A DNA stretch of 64,000 nucleotides from Cervus elaphus (GCF_910594005.1 NC_057838.1:34340001-34404000); one strand, 5' to 3'; shown: positions 22,346 through 34,777, counted from the stretch's first letter. Numbers and translations: made by a program. The notes: generated from the sequence alone by a model not told the origin.

Positions 22346-23795
22346 ACCTGTCACTCCTCTCTTACTGGTGTGTGGCATTTTACCTGGCAGGTAGTAGCTT
22401 CTTTCCCATTAACTCAAAGACATCCCAGGAATGACCAAGTTTTTGAAATTATTATTAATAGCAATTCCAGGCACTACTGTTTCTGCTGTTACATTGCAAA
22501 GAGAAGAGGGTTATGTAAAAGGTTGGACATCCTGGGTCTTTTTCCATTTTGAGCAGCAAAGCAGTTTAATAACACAACTGCTGACATCAGGTGCTGCTAA
22601 TGAGATGTTTCTTTAACCACAGGACTGAGTAGCTTGAGCAGGTCAAAGGAGAGGCAATGTCTGCGGGCATTTTGGCACATAATAAAGTTTAATAAAATCT
22701 TCACTTTTAGGAGTGGCGGCTGTGCTTCACTCTAATTCATGAGAATAACACATTGAGACAAGGAGGCTGAGAAGATGAGGTTTTGTGCAGCATTAATTTT
22801 CATTTACTATCTGATTGCATTTTTTGTCAATAGCCTCATTTCCTCTCATTTTCACACTTAGCAAAGAGTTTAACACCTTTATAATGATTACATGCCCTGT
22901 GATGAAAGAAAAACCAGATAGTCATTTTCTCCCCCTTACACTTGTGTTTAACATGTCTAAATTATACATGAAGATCTACCTTTGCCAGCGACCCTTTATG
23001 GGTTCTAAGGATCTAACAAGATCTGAGTTTATGACTCTGTCTAGGCAGAGTTTTAAATCAATGCCAAAGCAGTTGCATGTGAAAAATCTTTGGATAACAG
23101 TTAGGACTTCATTTGAATGGAAATGTTTCCCTGGGGGTTTCAAATCTGAAAATTATTCTTCCCCTTATGAGCTATAAATGTGCCTACTTCCCTTGAGGAC
23201 TTGTCTTATGCATGTTTTTTCTCTATCACCCTTAGCACCTAGATTTTCATCTAAAAAGCCATTCATTCTTTCATATCTATCAAACGTACAATTATCTAAA
23301 GTTCTGCTGTCTTTGAGACCTTCACCAGACTTGTTAAGAAGATGGACATATATGTATACAAATAAATAAAATGCTCTTTAGCAAGAGGTCTAGAGATCGG
23401 AACATACAGAAAGGAATAATAAACTCTCCTCAGAGTTTGCAGAAGTGGTAGTGTTCAAGATCTGCCAGGAAGGACAGCGGGGCATAGGTATGGAGGTAGA
23501 GAGGAAGGCCTTTCCTGACAGTGAGCCTGGCTTGAATAAAAGCAAGTGGGACATGGTCATGCCCTTTAGAAGGCCTATGGAAGGTAGAAATAACTTACAC
23601 GACACAGCTGATGTTTTATCTTATTAGGTTTGTGTATAAGCAAAGACTGTCTTGCTCATGATGTGGAATGTTCATGCTTCATTTTTGCTGTTTCTCACAC
23701 ATGCCATTCACACCCATGCCTTTTTTCTCATGGTTTCTTCTGCCTGGAAAAACTCCTACCCATCCTTTGGGGCTTAACCCCTGTGTAAAAACTTC
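22346..23795. other. Unique non-coding sequence
   Basis: No repeat family or gene is recognised. A 120-codon plus-strand frame at 22815-23177 has no domain I know, no splice context and no codon-use cue. I leave it unannotated. Confidence 0.4.
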
Positions 23796-24012
23796 CCTGG
23801 GCTTCCCAGGTAGCTCAGGGCTAAAAAAAAATCTGCCTGCCAATGCAGGAGATACAGGTTCGATCCCTTGTTTGAGAAGATCCCCTAGTGGAGGAAATGG
23901 CAACCCACTCCAGTTTTCTTGTTTGGGAAATCCCACGGACAGAGGAGCCTGGTGGGCTACAGTTCGTGGGGTCACAAAAGAGCTGGACGTGACTTCATAA
24001 CCAAATGACTAC
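23796..24012 (+). mobile_element. Bov-tA SINE with 9-bp TSD
   Basis: The tRNA-derived head ('gggcttcccaggtagctcag', 'aggttcgatccc') is followed by the Bov body and 3' end ('gagctggacgtgacttc'). An A9 run at about 23822-23830 replaces the usual short stretch in the head. The direct repeat AAAAACTTC lies at 23787-23795 and 24013-24021. Confidence 0.92.
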
Positions 24013-24224
24013 AAAAACTTCTTCCCTCTTTCTCTGTAGAATGTATTGCTCTCTCTTCCCTGTTCACTTTGCTGATTTTGCTGTGCAGTTCATTGTTTAT
24101 GTTGACTTTTCCTTGCTGGATTATGAGTTTTTCATGTGCTAAGACTATGTACTGTTTTCTTTTTGTAGACTTACTATCTGTTATACTGCCTTGCAAACAT
24201 CGTGCTTAAAAAATGTACAATGGA

Positions 24225-24266
24225 TACGTGCATGTGTGCTAAGTTGCTCCAGTCATGTCCGACAAT
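24225..24266 (-). mobile_element. Short BovA SINE fragment
   Basis: 'gtgtgctaagttgctccag' with 'tcatgtccgaca' is the start of reversed BovA. Only about 40 bases remain. Confidence 0.65.
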
Positions 24267-24734
24267 GGATATAGGAATGACAACTAATGCTCCAAGCAGA
24301 ATCGTTGTTAGAGGCAGAGCAGCTTGGTGCAGTGGGAAGAGGTTTGATGAGAATACTGGAAACTGAAATCTAACTTCATGTTGCTTCTTGGTGCTAATCA
24401 GTTGTTTGCCAAAAGGTCCACCTTTTACCCTTCTGGGGCTTCCTTTATAGAGCAATATCTTATCAGCTTAAAGCCAGCAGAATGAAACAGTCTCTTGAGG
24501 TTCCTTCTAACAGTTGTGATTTTAAAATATATCTGATGAGTTGATCTTGTATTTACTCACTTTTTCTTCATTTTCTTTTGAAGTGGCAGGAGATTTTTAT
24601 TATTTGTCTACTTAGCTGCTCTTATCAATAATACATGAAGGGGTTTTTATCTTTAGGTATTAATGAGGGAAGCTGAAATCCTGACTTTATGCTCTGAATA
24701 GTCATAGAGTCAGAAGGAATGTCTTTAATTCATT
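24267..24734. other. Non-coding sequence, possible weak MIR near 24330-24420
   Basis: Only a vague MIR resemblance is seen. Nothing else is recognised. Confidence 0.35.
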
Positions 24735-25135
24735 TCAAGTTAATTTTTGTGAGTGGTATAAGATAAAGGTCCGATTTCATTTTTTTTAACATGTGAATAT
24801 CCAATTATCTCAGTATCATTTATCAAAGAGACTATCTTTTCTCCATTGAATATTCTTGCTCCTTGTCAAATATTAGTAGGCTATATATTTGTCGACTAAT
24901 CTCTTGTGTTCCATAGGTCTATTTTGGCTCTTTTTATGCCAGAACCATACTGTTTTTATTACCATATCTTTATAGTATATCTTGAAATCAAGGATTATGA
25001 TGCCTCACACTTTGTTCTTCTTTCTTAAGATTTCTTTAGCTATTCAGCTTTTCTGAATTTTTCTAAATTTCTAAATTTAGCTATTTAGCTTTTCTGATTT
25101 CATATAAGTTGTAGGAGTGTTTTTATATTTCTATA
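24735..25135 (-). mobile_element. Old L1 (L1M) ORF2 fragment
   Basis: Reversed ORF2 text of an old L1: 'ttaatttttgtgagtggt', 'atatccaattatctcagta', 'agagactatcttttctcc' and 'ccagaaccatactgttttta'. It is heavily mutated and has no open frame. Confidence 0.75.
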
Positions 25136-26789
25136 AAAATAAATGCCATTGGCTCATGAGGAGCACTTGTTTTTCCCCAGGAACTTCATATTTTCTACAG
25201 AAACACAAAGTAGTAGAATATTAGAGACCCTGTTGTTTTTTCTTTGCAGTATTAAAATCTAGTCCTCTTAGATTTGACAATTATTCCAAATTCCTCCTCT
25301 TGTGCCCTCTCTGTGGGCTTGCAGTACATGTGGAAATCAAGCCTCAGGAATATTTTCCCAAGTTAGATATGCAGACTCAACTCTTTCCTGGATCCCATGT
25401 AGGAGGTACTAGGTGTAAGCTCTATAGGGACTCAAAGAAAATGTCCATAAAGGCTGCAATGACCAGGGGAAATTCCTTATTGGAGGTGAAGCTAGAGGAG
25501 AGTTTTGAAAATGACTAGGATTAAACATCTGGGCTGTTCTGAAAGGACATTTGAGTGGGAGAATGCTCATGCGAGATGTCAGGAGAGAAGAAATTGTATT
25601 TACCAGAATGCGAGAAAGTGGGGCTGACAGCAGATCCATGCTATGTGCACAGAGATTATTTAACCTTTTCTTTTGTTGCTTACGCCCCACAGCTGCTCCA
25701 TGTAATGTACTATTTACAAGGCCAACACTGAGCATCTCCAGATGTGACAGCTCTTACACTAGCTGCTTTTCCCAGGCACATCTTGGCAGTAAATGCCTCA
25801 GAAGTAGCAGCTTCCCCTGAATGTTTCTTTTGCAGGAAGGCTAGCTAGCTGCCCACTCAGCACTCTCTAGTTGTTACTGAGGCAAGTGTTTAGGTTTCTC
25901 TTTCTTGCGATTTTGTTGTTGTTGGTTGCAGATGTCAGAAATTCAAAATAGCTCAGATATCAAGGGGAATTTATTAGTGTAACCAACTATTCAGCTTAGG
26001 TTTTAGGAGTAACTTGATTAACAAACACAAAGATTGCTTTTTCTTTTAGTCTTATAACTCTTCATTCCTGTTTTGTCTACTCACTCAGAGTCTGGCTATG
26101 TTGATGTCCCTGGAAGCTTCAGCCATTCTTCCTTAAAAGGTCCAAATAGGACTTTTTCTTCCCAGTCAATTTGAAAAAGTTTCCTGGGTCTGAGTCTCAC
26201 AGGACTGAATTGTATCTCTTGACCTATTTGAAACCAATTACTGGGGCGTAACAGAAAAGGTACTCTGATTGGTCAAGCCCAAACCATAATCTTACCCTTG
26301 AAAGAAGAGATGAAGTACATTTGCTCCAACCATACATACTGAGCCCACACCAACTGTGGTCCGCAAAAGGAAAATTGGGTGATGTAAGCAGAAAGAGAAA
26401 AATATATGTTTGGTGGTAAAAATAAAAGCAAAAACAAAATACCTAACTGCACTCTAGTGAGTCTCTGGATAGTTTCATTGGCCCAAAGTACTGTGTTTTC
26501 TTTGGAAGTCACTTTGGCTTTGCCTGGATTACCTGGCAGATCCTGTAGCTGCACTGCCCCTCAATGGCTGTGCCTGCCTCACATGGCCATTGTAGACATC
26601 CTGGAACTCACTGAGAAGGTTGAAGTGTCGCTTTGATCTCAACTGAGGAAGTGTTGAATACTCTGGGTGTGCACTGGCTGTTGTGAGTTGAAAAAGAGAA
26701 TGAATTTATAGTCTGACTTGACTTTGTTGGAAGTGAAGAAGCAAAGCTGCTTAACCCAAACATTCAGAGGCATTTCTGTCAGATGCAGG
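25136..26789. other. Unique non-coding sequence with a possible old repeat
   Basis: The block 25960-26390, with 'ctctgattggtcaagccca' near 26264, loosely resembles an old interspersed repeat that also seems present near 48840-49210. The family is unresolved. A 108-codon minus frame (25409-25735) has no known motif. Confidence 0.4.
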
Positions 26790-26965
26790 AGAGCATAGTG
26801 ATTAAGAACATTGGCCTCTGAGGTCAGACTGCCTGTGTTTGAACCTGGTTTCTTAATCTCAGTAAGCCTGCATTTTCTACCTCTACAAAGGGGTGTCCTG
26901 AGGGTTCAGAGAAATTATACATGTGAAGTACTTGGCACAGTGCACGGCACATACTCTGGTATGTC
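26790..26965 (+). mobile_element. MIR SINE
   Basis: A good MIR match: 'agcatagtgattaagaacat', 'ctgaggtcagactgcctgtg', 'gtacttggcacagtgcac'. Confidence 0.75.
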
Positions 26966-27329
26966 TTGAATATGATACATGTGAACAAATGCTCTTTGCC
27001 CCAGCACATAATGTCACAACAGCTGGAGCTCAAGAGAGTCTGTCTATCCAGAGACTGACAAAGTACGAGGCATATTTTCTCTTATCGGATAGGAAGTCCT
27101 TTCTTTCATCTCCATTTTATTTTCTGAGGAGCAAGCAAGTCTGACTAGAATGTTTCATATGTGCTCTGACAGCTAACGGTTTCTGGAAGTCACTGTCACT
27201 GCCCCTTTTCCCTCCTTCACCAGCGAGTCCCCGAGTCCTGCCTGTTCTGTCTCTGAAATACCTCTTGAATCTGACCTCCCTCTTCACTTCCCTCGGCCCT
27301 GCTCTCTCTCTCACCCTCCTCTCTCCAGC
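26966..27329. other. Unique non-coding sequence
   Basis: Nothing is recognised. The end is pyrimidine-rich (27200-27320). Confidence 0.45.
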
Positions 27330-27900
27330 CTGCTTAACTCAGGAATCTCTAACTTGTTTTTCCTTTTTCTAGTCACTTCATCAGTCTGCTCCGTCCCTTG
27401 GCATTTTCTCTTGCCTACAGCACAGTGCCCTGACTCCTTAGCAAGGCACGATTTACAGTCCTTCTCAGTCTGACTCCAGCCTGCCCTTCCATCTGCAAGA
27501 ATCTCCCCCATAAAACATCTACCCTTGCCACAGCTGCTGATGTCACACTTCTCTGAACATCCCCAGGCCCCAGCACCCATGAAGGCTTTTGCCCATGCTG
27601 TTCTCATTGCCTGCCTGCCCTCACCTCTGCTCTCCTTGGCTCACTTCTGCTTATCTTCTGAAGTTCAGCTTTTCTCCCCGGGGTCCCTGGCCTTGTACTT
27701 TCATTGCTAGATGTACATGCTATTACTGCAGCATTTAGCACACTATTTAACAATTGTCTGCATACCTATCTCTACTCTTTTATGCACCATAAGTTCCTGG
27801 AAGAAAAAGGACATGACTTTTTCATTTTCATATACCCTGAGCCTAGAAAAGAGCATATTTTCTACAATGAATATCTCTCCTTCAGTGGTAAATCTGGAAG
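27330..27900 (+). mobile_element. L2 LINE 3' region
   Basis: L2 text includes 'aaggcttttgcccatgctgt' near 27580, 'accataagttcctggaag' near 27786 and 'accctgagcctagaaaag' near 27836. The plus and minus frames across it are not preserved RT. Confidence 0.65.
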
Positions 27901-28090
27901 CATAAAACATAGTACTATGCATTTCTCTTATATGTAGCACCATTTTGTGTAGTACTTAGGAATTTTTCAATGTATTTTAAATTACAGGGTAACAAATATG
28001 AAAATTCATTCTTATTATTAAAAAAAAATTAATTCCCTTACCCAAAGTAAATCACTGTTATTAGCTTGATGAGTACTCAAGATTTTTCAA

Positions 28091-29155
28091 AATTATTTAC
28101 TTTTAATAATAGCTTTATTGAGTTAAAATTCACATACCATAAAATTCACTCTTTTAGAATGACCAACTCAGTGGCTCTTAGCATTTTCCCAGAGTTGTAC
28201 AACCATCACCATTATCTAATTTTAGAACATTATAAACACCGTATTGGTAAGTCCAACCCCTGGCAACCACTAATCTGCTTTCTGTCTCTATGGATTTGCC
28301 TACTCTGGATATTTCACTTAAATGTAATGACACAATAAACCTTTTGTGTCTGACTTCTATCATTTAGAATAATGTTCTCAAGATTCATCCTTTTTGTAAC
28401 ATATGTTAGTACTTCATTCTTTTTTATGAGAGAATAATTTTCTATTTATGTTTATACCATGTTTTGTTTATCTGTTCATCATTTGGTAGACATTGGGTTG
28501 TTTCCACTTTTTGGCTTTTGTGAATAATATTTCATGAACATCCCTGTACAAGTTTTTATGTGGACATATGTTTTCATTTTTCTTGGATATGTACCTAGTA
28601 GTAGAACTGCTAGATAATATGGTAACTCCATGTTTAACTTCTAGAGGAACTGCTAAACTGTTTTCCATAGCAGCTGTCCCATTTCACATATTCCTCAGGA
28701 ATGTATGAAGATACTGACTTCTCTACATCCTTGTCAACACTTATTCTTGCTGTCTTTTTTATCATAGCCATTGTTGTGAGTGTGTCATGATACCTCATTG
28801 TGATTTTGACTTTTATTTCCATAAAGACTAATGATCTTGAAAATCTTTCATGCATTTATTGCCATATTTGTTAACTCTTTGGAGAAACATCTATTCCAAT
28901 CCTTTGTCTAAAATTTTTAAATTGGTCTTTTTATTGAGTTATAAGCATTCTTTGTATATTGAATATGAGTACCTATATAATATAAATATAAACATCACTG
29001 ACTCAATGAACATGAGTTTGAGCATAATGAAGGACAAGGAAGCATGGAGTGCTGTAGTCCATGGGGTTGTAAACAGTTGGACATGACTTAATGGCTAAAC
29101 AACAAAAATAAATACCTTATTAGATATTTTATTTATAAATATTTTCTTCACAACC
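28091..29155 (-). mobile_element. Old L1 (L1MB-type) 3' region, middle layer
   Basis: Reversed 3' UTR ('agctttattgagttaaaatt', 'acaaccatcaccattatct', 'ctggcaaccactaatctgc') is followed by ORF2 C-terminal sequence, including minus frames encoding RYHDTLTTMAMIKK. It is interrupted by a BovB tail at 28993-29106. Confidence 0.8.
28993..29106 (+). mobile_element. BovB 3' end fragment, inner layer
   Basis: This is the last ~110 bases of BovB: 'catcactgactcaatgaac', 'gaaggacaaggaagcatgg' and 'gttggacatgacttaatgg', ending in an AACAA-type tail. It encodes the final residues of the BovB protein (VHGVVNSWT). Confidence 0.88.
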
Positions 29156-29665
29156 TTCTTATGTACATGTAAATAAATGTGCTTTTTGGTCATATGTTTG
29201 TATATGTAAGTATTTTTTTAATGTTTCTATTTTTTGTACATGTGGGATTATATTGTTTGTATTGTCATGTAGATATCTTCCTGGGTCATTGTACATGTGA
29301 ATCTACTTCATTATTTTCAACTTTTGTGCAGATGAACATGTAGCCATTCCCATGACTATGGGCATTTTAGTGAATCTTAGTATTTTTACTATTATAGACA
29401 GTGCTATGGTGAGCATCCTTGTAAAAGTCATTTGCTGCATATGTGCAAGTATCTCTCTAGGATATCTTGAAGAGGAATCACTGAGTTTTAGGGTATCTGC
29501 ATTTTATATTTTAATACATGCTATCCAAATGTCTGTACAAATATATTCTTATGGTAACAAGTGTATGAGAATACCATTTGCTTGCATTCTAACCAAGATT
29601 GAAATTTCAGCATTCTTGCCTAGCTGATAAGCAAAAATGGTACCTCATTGTTGTTTTAACTTCTG

Positions 29666-31439
29666 AGAAATAGTTTCAACATCATGATTTTTATAATTTC
29701 CACTGTTTGGTATTCAGAGTATAACCTGCCTTTCATCTAATTCTGCAGATCTTTCCTTCACATGGGAATCCCTATATGACATGGAAAGGAAATGATAAAT
29801 GGACTGGAAGAGTCTGGATTTATATTCAAGCTGTTATGCATGGTGAGGCCAACTTGAGAAAAAACATGGCTCTTAAAAGGCTTTTCATTGTTTGGGGCTA
29901 ACCAGAGTTTTTACCACAGTCCAGAGACTTTTAACTTCACAAAGATGTGGCATTTCATTTTCATAAAGCTATTATTGACAGTGCTCCCTTTTCGAGTGTC
30001 TTTTCAAAAGCATCTTTTGTCAGCAGAGTGCTTTTATTAGCTAATGTAACCTTGCTGCACTCCATGTTCACAGACAGAAAAGAAGTGTCCTTGGGTACTG
30101 AATATGGAAAGTATGCAAGAACTCTCAAGGGCAAAGTTTGTTCAACTTTTTGAGGCTACGTTTGTCCCTCTATGTTGTGTGTTAACTAAAAGTAATATAG
30201 TTTTCCAATGTCAATGTCCAGAAGGTAAAGATTTACAGATTATATATCTCTAAACTGACAGTTGTATAAAAATAAAACACAGAGGATTAATATGTAGAGG
30301 TCTCGTAAAAGTGTGGGCTTAACTGTGAGCATAATAACTTGGATAGGCTCACCTGAAGGTCTGTGGTCTGATTTCCTGAAAATGGGGAGTTAGGCAAGAA
30401 ATCTAGGAGTGAGAATAGTAGTCTTAGCTATGAAATGGGGTTGCTAGTGGATGAGGGCTTACTTTGAACCCTTACTAATAACTGAGCAGCACCAATAGAC
30501 TGGAGGATCATGGGGCAGACATGCAGACTGTGGGCTCTGGGCACAAGTCAGGGGGGAGTTGATGGTGTGGTTCCCTCAGTCCTTTGATATAAGACCTCAG
30601 TCAGTAATGGGGGAAACAGGGGTTAGGGGCTTAGACAGATGTCAGGACATTGGAAAATATTGGAATTCTGGGACAGGTCCACTGCAGTGTGGGAACTGAT
30701 GTGCTGTGAGACAGAGAGCCCTCGGACCTCAGCCAACATGGTAGGAAGGGAGAAAGTTGCATCTCCAAGGAAGTCTGTACAATACTTCAACTGAATGACT
30801 AATTCAGTTGAAATTAACCACCAGAATCAAAAACCACGAACAGTTGACGTGGGGCAGCTGATGCCTCTTCTGCTCTGTTAGGGACTGTCTCACAAACTGA
30901 GGAGGGCACCTAATGGACTTGATGTTTAGAATAAGGAGTCACCAGAGGAGGCAGGAAGGATGTTCTGACAGCACTGTCCCTGAGTCCCCTGATATCAAAC
31001 AGATTTTCTCTCATCTTTGCTGGGAACCAGTATGTAGTAGTGCTTGATATCTATTAGACTCCAATTCAATTTTGAAGTCCATAATTCAGTGAGGATAGAT
31101 ATTAAAAGGGTTCCTTTTTCATCAAAAGGGTAATTACCTAGTTTATCAGTATGTTAGAAGGATGAGAGCTTATGGATTTTTCATAAAATCATAAGTTCGT
31201 AAGGGGCTGGGTGAAGTCATTTTGTTCTGTCTTCAAGCAGGGCTGAATTTAATTCACCCTTGATGGATGGGGCACTGTTTAACAAGAATCTCTAGGGAGA
31301 AAGGGTTGACAACCATTAGTAATTTAACAATTTTCAATTGTGACATTCCTTCTGTCTTAGTGAATACTTTGGCATAGAATGGAAGCACATAACCTTTTGT
31401 ATTCTCTTTGGGAAGAGAGAAAAGTGTCTTTCATTTTCA
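29666..31439. other. Unique non-coding sequence
   Basis: No gene or repeat is confidently recognised. Confidence 0.45.
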
Positions 31440-32500
31440 TTAATTTAAACACTTATTTAGTACCTACCATTGCTCTATGTGGGTGATACAGTGGTGAAGC
31501 AGTAGGAAAGATAGATTTGATTCTTGTTGGCATTTACTTGAGAGACACATGATGGATAATAACTAATAACCAAATAAATATGTGATTACAAATGGTAGTA
31601 GGTGTTACGAAGAAACAGTTAAGGAACTGCTATAGAGAAGAGCAGGAAAAAGCTTGTGCCTAGTTTGATTGGTGATTAGAAAAGGCACATATATATATAT
31701 ATATATACATATATATACATGTATATATATATATAAGTGGCACTAACTACAAGCCCTGTGGTATACTAGGAACCAGCTTTTTAGAACTGGAGAAAAGAAC
31801 ATACTTGACAGAGGGAGTGGCATGTGCAGAGGTTCTCAAGGAGAAAGAATGTGTTGTATTTGAGAAATTTGAGGTTATTTTGGCTAGAGCAGAGTTTTCA
31901 AGGGAGAAGATGGCATGCAATGAGGTTGGATAATGAAATAAAGGGCCAAATAATGTCTGAACTTGTGGACAATATGAAGGTTTTGATTTTATTCTAAATG
32001 GAATGTTTCCAAAAGACCACCCTGGATGCTGTGTGGCAAATAAATTAGAAGTGGGATTATCAGAACAGAGAGACCAGTGAGGAAATAGTCCAGGAGGGAA
32101 ATGTTGGAAACTTAGACTGTATAGGTGGCAGTAAAAATGTACAGACATTTTCGAGATGTACTTCTCATTAGTGGGTTTGATATAGAGTAAAGTAAAGGAG
32201 AGATACAAAATCTAAGCTGCCATCTTGGTTTCTAGGTAGAAAAACTGGCAAGAGTAGTGTAGTAGATGGAGAACAATTGGGAAAGAGCAGGTTTATAATA
32301 GAAAGGTGGGAATTGAAAGTCTGCATTTGAACATGTTAAGTTTGAGATGGCTGTGAAACACACAAATGGAATTGTTGATTCAAAGTCTGGAGTTAGGAGA
32401 AATTGGCACTGGAGAAGTACATTTGGATGACATCAAACTGTCAGGTGATAAAAGCTGTGGGAGAAAATGAGATCATTAAGGGAAAGAGGAAAGAGAAGGA
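31440..32500 (+). repeat. Ancient dispersed repeat, copy C (family unresolved)
   Basis: This is the longest of the three related copies. Landmarks: 'cacttatttagtacctacc', 'aaccaaataaatatgtg', 'gtgcagaggttctcaagg', 'gaaggttttgattttattc', 'ccctggatgctgtgtgg' and 'agagaccagtgaggaaatag'. A TA-rich microsatellite splits it at 31688-31736. The minus-strand frame 31747-32208 (153 codons) lies wholly within it and matches no protein I know. Confidence 0.5.
31688..31736. repeat. TA/CATATA microsatellite
   Basis: A run of TA with interspersed CATATA and GTATATA units. It is near-palindromic, so it could extrude a cruciform. Confidence 0.95.
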
Positions 32501-32849
32501 AAGGGGGCCCAGATGTGAACCCTGAGAAACTCTAACATGCCGCAGGGCCTTGAGAAATAAGTAACTGAGTAGAGAGGACCATACTGAAAAGGGCGTGATC
32601 CCATTTGTGTTAACCCTGATGACTTTGAACAAGTCATGACCTCTCTCTGACAGATATGTTTCTTTAAAGTGAAGTGTGTGAGTCCTAAGTTCTTTTCAAT
32701 CGCCAGTATTCTGTGATTCATCTCTCATTCAATGTTAGGCTCATTTTTCAATTACTTTGGCCATTATCTGTTGTTTTCTTTACTTACCTAGGTTTAGCAT
32801 ATCCAGAATACCTTTTCCTAATTTATACTTCTAATTTCTGATGCATTGT

Positions 32850-33027
32850 GAAGTAAAAGTTGCTTAGTCATGTCTGCCAGGCTCCTCTGTCCATGGAATT
32901 CTCCAGGCAAGAATACTGGAGTGGGTAGCCATTTCCTTCTTCAGGGGATCTTCCAAACCCAGGGATTGAACCCAGGTCTTTTGCTTTGCAAGTGGATTCT
33001 TTACCATCTGAGCCACCAGGGAAGGCT
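32850..33027 (-). mobile_element. Bov-tA SINE
   Basis: Reversed Bov-tA: 'aaagttgcttagtcatgtct', 'ctccaggcaagaatactgg' and the tRNA-like end 'accatctgagccaccaggga'. Part of the BovA segment after 'catgtct' is deleted. No clear TSD. Confidence 0.9.
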
Positions 33028-33494
33028 TAAGTTACTCTAAATCTTTGCCATCCCTTCCCAGCTTGTGCCTCTTTGGGCAGTTTGTGCTGTGATATTCCAA
33101 CTCATTTTGGGAGTGGAAGAGTCTGTGGAACAATGGAAATTCTTATTGATAGGCTTCCTTTTTCACTGAAAATGAGGACCTTTATTTTTGCTATTTCTAT
33201 TCAACTCAATATTCTGGTTTCTTCTAAATCAGCTTTAGAAATTTGAAGAATAAAAGGGGTCAATGTTTGTGTTTGGCCCATATCATAAAGCAAACCAAAT
33301 TGAGGGCCGCTGCTCAGTACCCAAAAGGACTCATGGCTCAGGTGAAAATGTGGGTTGGAAGATGTATTCTGAACATCTTAGGATGTGTTTGTTTGTAGCA
33401 AATGAAGTTTTGGAGCATGACTTAAGGATCTCAGGGTAGTACCTGTCCTAGATATTTTTTTCTTAACAAATTAACACTGTCAAACTACTCATGT
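33028..33494. other. Unique non-coding sequence
   Basis: Nothing is recognised. Confidence 0.45.
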
Positions 33495-33496
33495 TA

Positions 33497-34777
33497 TTAG
33501 GTTGGTGCAAACATAATTATGATTTTGGACCATGACTTTTAAATCATCATAGCTAGGCTTAAGCATATCTTTATTAATCAAAGTAGGAACAATTTCAATC
33601 AACACATTTTTTCCAATGAGAAATAAGTTTGTTAATTCCTGTAGCAAAAAATGCATGCTTTGAGATTTGATGAATTCTTGGAAAGCATTTTCTGTCTCCT
33701 GCTGGCTGTGGAAGCATTCTTCCTGCAAAAAAATTGTCGATATGCGTGAAGAAGAGGCAAGAGGTCAGGTGAATATGGCAGAGGCAAACCTTCATAGCCC
33801 AATTCATTCAACTTTGAAGCATTGGTAAGCATTGGTTGTGCAATGTGCAGTCAGGCATTGTCAAGGAGAAAAATTGGTCCCTTCCCATTGACCGATGCCA
33901 GCTACAGGCATTGTGGTTTTTTGTGCATCTCGTCAATTTGGTGAGCATATTTCTCAGACATAATGGCTTTGCCAGGTTTCAGAAAGCTATATGGATCAGA
34001 TGGACAGCAGACCACCAAACAGTGAACATTACTTTTTTTGATGAAAGTTTGGCTTTGGGAAGTGCTTTGTAGCTTCTTCTGGGCCCAACCACTGAGATGG
34101 TCATCACCAGTTGTTGTATAAAATCCACTTTTCATTACACATCATAATCCAATTGAGAAATGGTTTGTCGTTGTTGCATAGATAAGAGAAGATGACACTT
34201 CGAAAAGACAGGTTTTTTTGTTTTTTTTTTTTTTCAGTTCATGGGGCACTCACTTATTGAGCCTTTTTGCCTTTCTAATTTGCTTCAAATGCTGAACTAT
34301 CATAGAATGGTGGACGCTGAGTTCTGCAAATTCTTGTGTAAGTTGTAAAAGGATCAACTTTGATGATTGCTCTCAATTGGTCATTGTCAACATCCGATGG
34401 CTTGCCACTATGCTTCTCATCTTCAAGGCTCTTATCTCCTTTACAGAACATCTTGAATTACCACTGCACCATACTTTTGTTAGCAATTTCTCAGCCAAAT
34501 GTGTTGTTGATGTTGTGAGTGTCTCCGTTGCTTTACATCCCATTCTGAACTCGAATAAGAAAATTGTTTGAATTTGCTTTTTGTCTAACATCATTTCTGT
34601 AGTCTAAAATAAATATAAAATGAATAGCAAGTAATAAGTCATTAGGAAAAAAGCATAAAGTGAAAAATGTACATTAAAATGATGTATAATATAACCACAT
34701 TTATTTAAGAATATATTTCAGTATGAAACAGCAAAGTTTAACAATGCAAAGCCACAATTACTTTTGCACCATCCTAG
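33497..34777 (-). mobile_element. Full-length mariner (Tc1/mariner) DNA transposon, inactive
   Basis: The element is 1281 bp, the usual mariner size. The left end reads TTAGGTTGGTGCAAACATAA and the right end, reversed, reads CTAGGATGGTGCAAAAGTAA. These are imperfect terminal inverted repeats of the type seen in the Hsmar1-like lineage. TA dinucleotides flank both ends (33495-33496 and 34778-34779), the known mariner target duplication. A transposase relic is on the minus strand. A long T-run lies near 34210-34236. Confidence 0.94.
33520..34594 (-). pseudogene. Mariner transposase remnant
   Basis: It would have cut and pasted the element through its inverted repeats. The N-terminus begins at 34594 (MMLDKKQIQTIFLFEFRMG), the start of the helix-turn-helix DNA-binding domain. 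The reading frame breaks repeatedly, with pieces at 34373-34594, 33902-34135, 33632-33832 and 33489-33728. Of the DD34D catalytic triad, the first Asp is changed: the codon at about 34138-34140 reads Asn in CNEKW. The second Asp remains (LLDNA, near 33865) but is followed two codons later by TGA. The third remains in YSPDLLP. The protein is inactive. Confidence 0.9.

Larger units (their letters stand above)
27960..29665 (-). mobile_element. Ancient L1ME-type element, outer layer of a three-level nest
   Basis: The left block (27960-28090) ends with 'aaatcactgttattagctt'. The right block (about 29156-29665) has 'gtgcaagtatctctctagg' and 'tggtacctcattgttgtttt', typical of L1ME-type 3' regions on the minus strand. 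The blocks are separated by an L1MB-type element. The subfamily name is tentative. Confidence 0.6.

Noticed and set aside
22815..23177. 120-codon plus-strand frame as a possible exon
   Set aside because: No recognisable domain and no convincing splice sites. One frame of this size is expected by chance in 64 kb.
31747..32208. 153-codon minus-strand frame as a host gene
   Set aside because: It lies inside an old dispersed repeat, has no known motif and shows no exon signals.
34205..34240. Poly(T) run as a retrotransposon tail
   Set aside because: It lies inside the mariner transposase region with no adjoining retroelement and looks like local slippage expansion.
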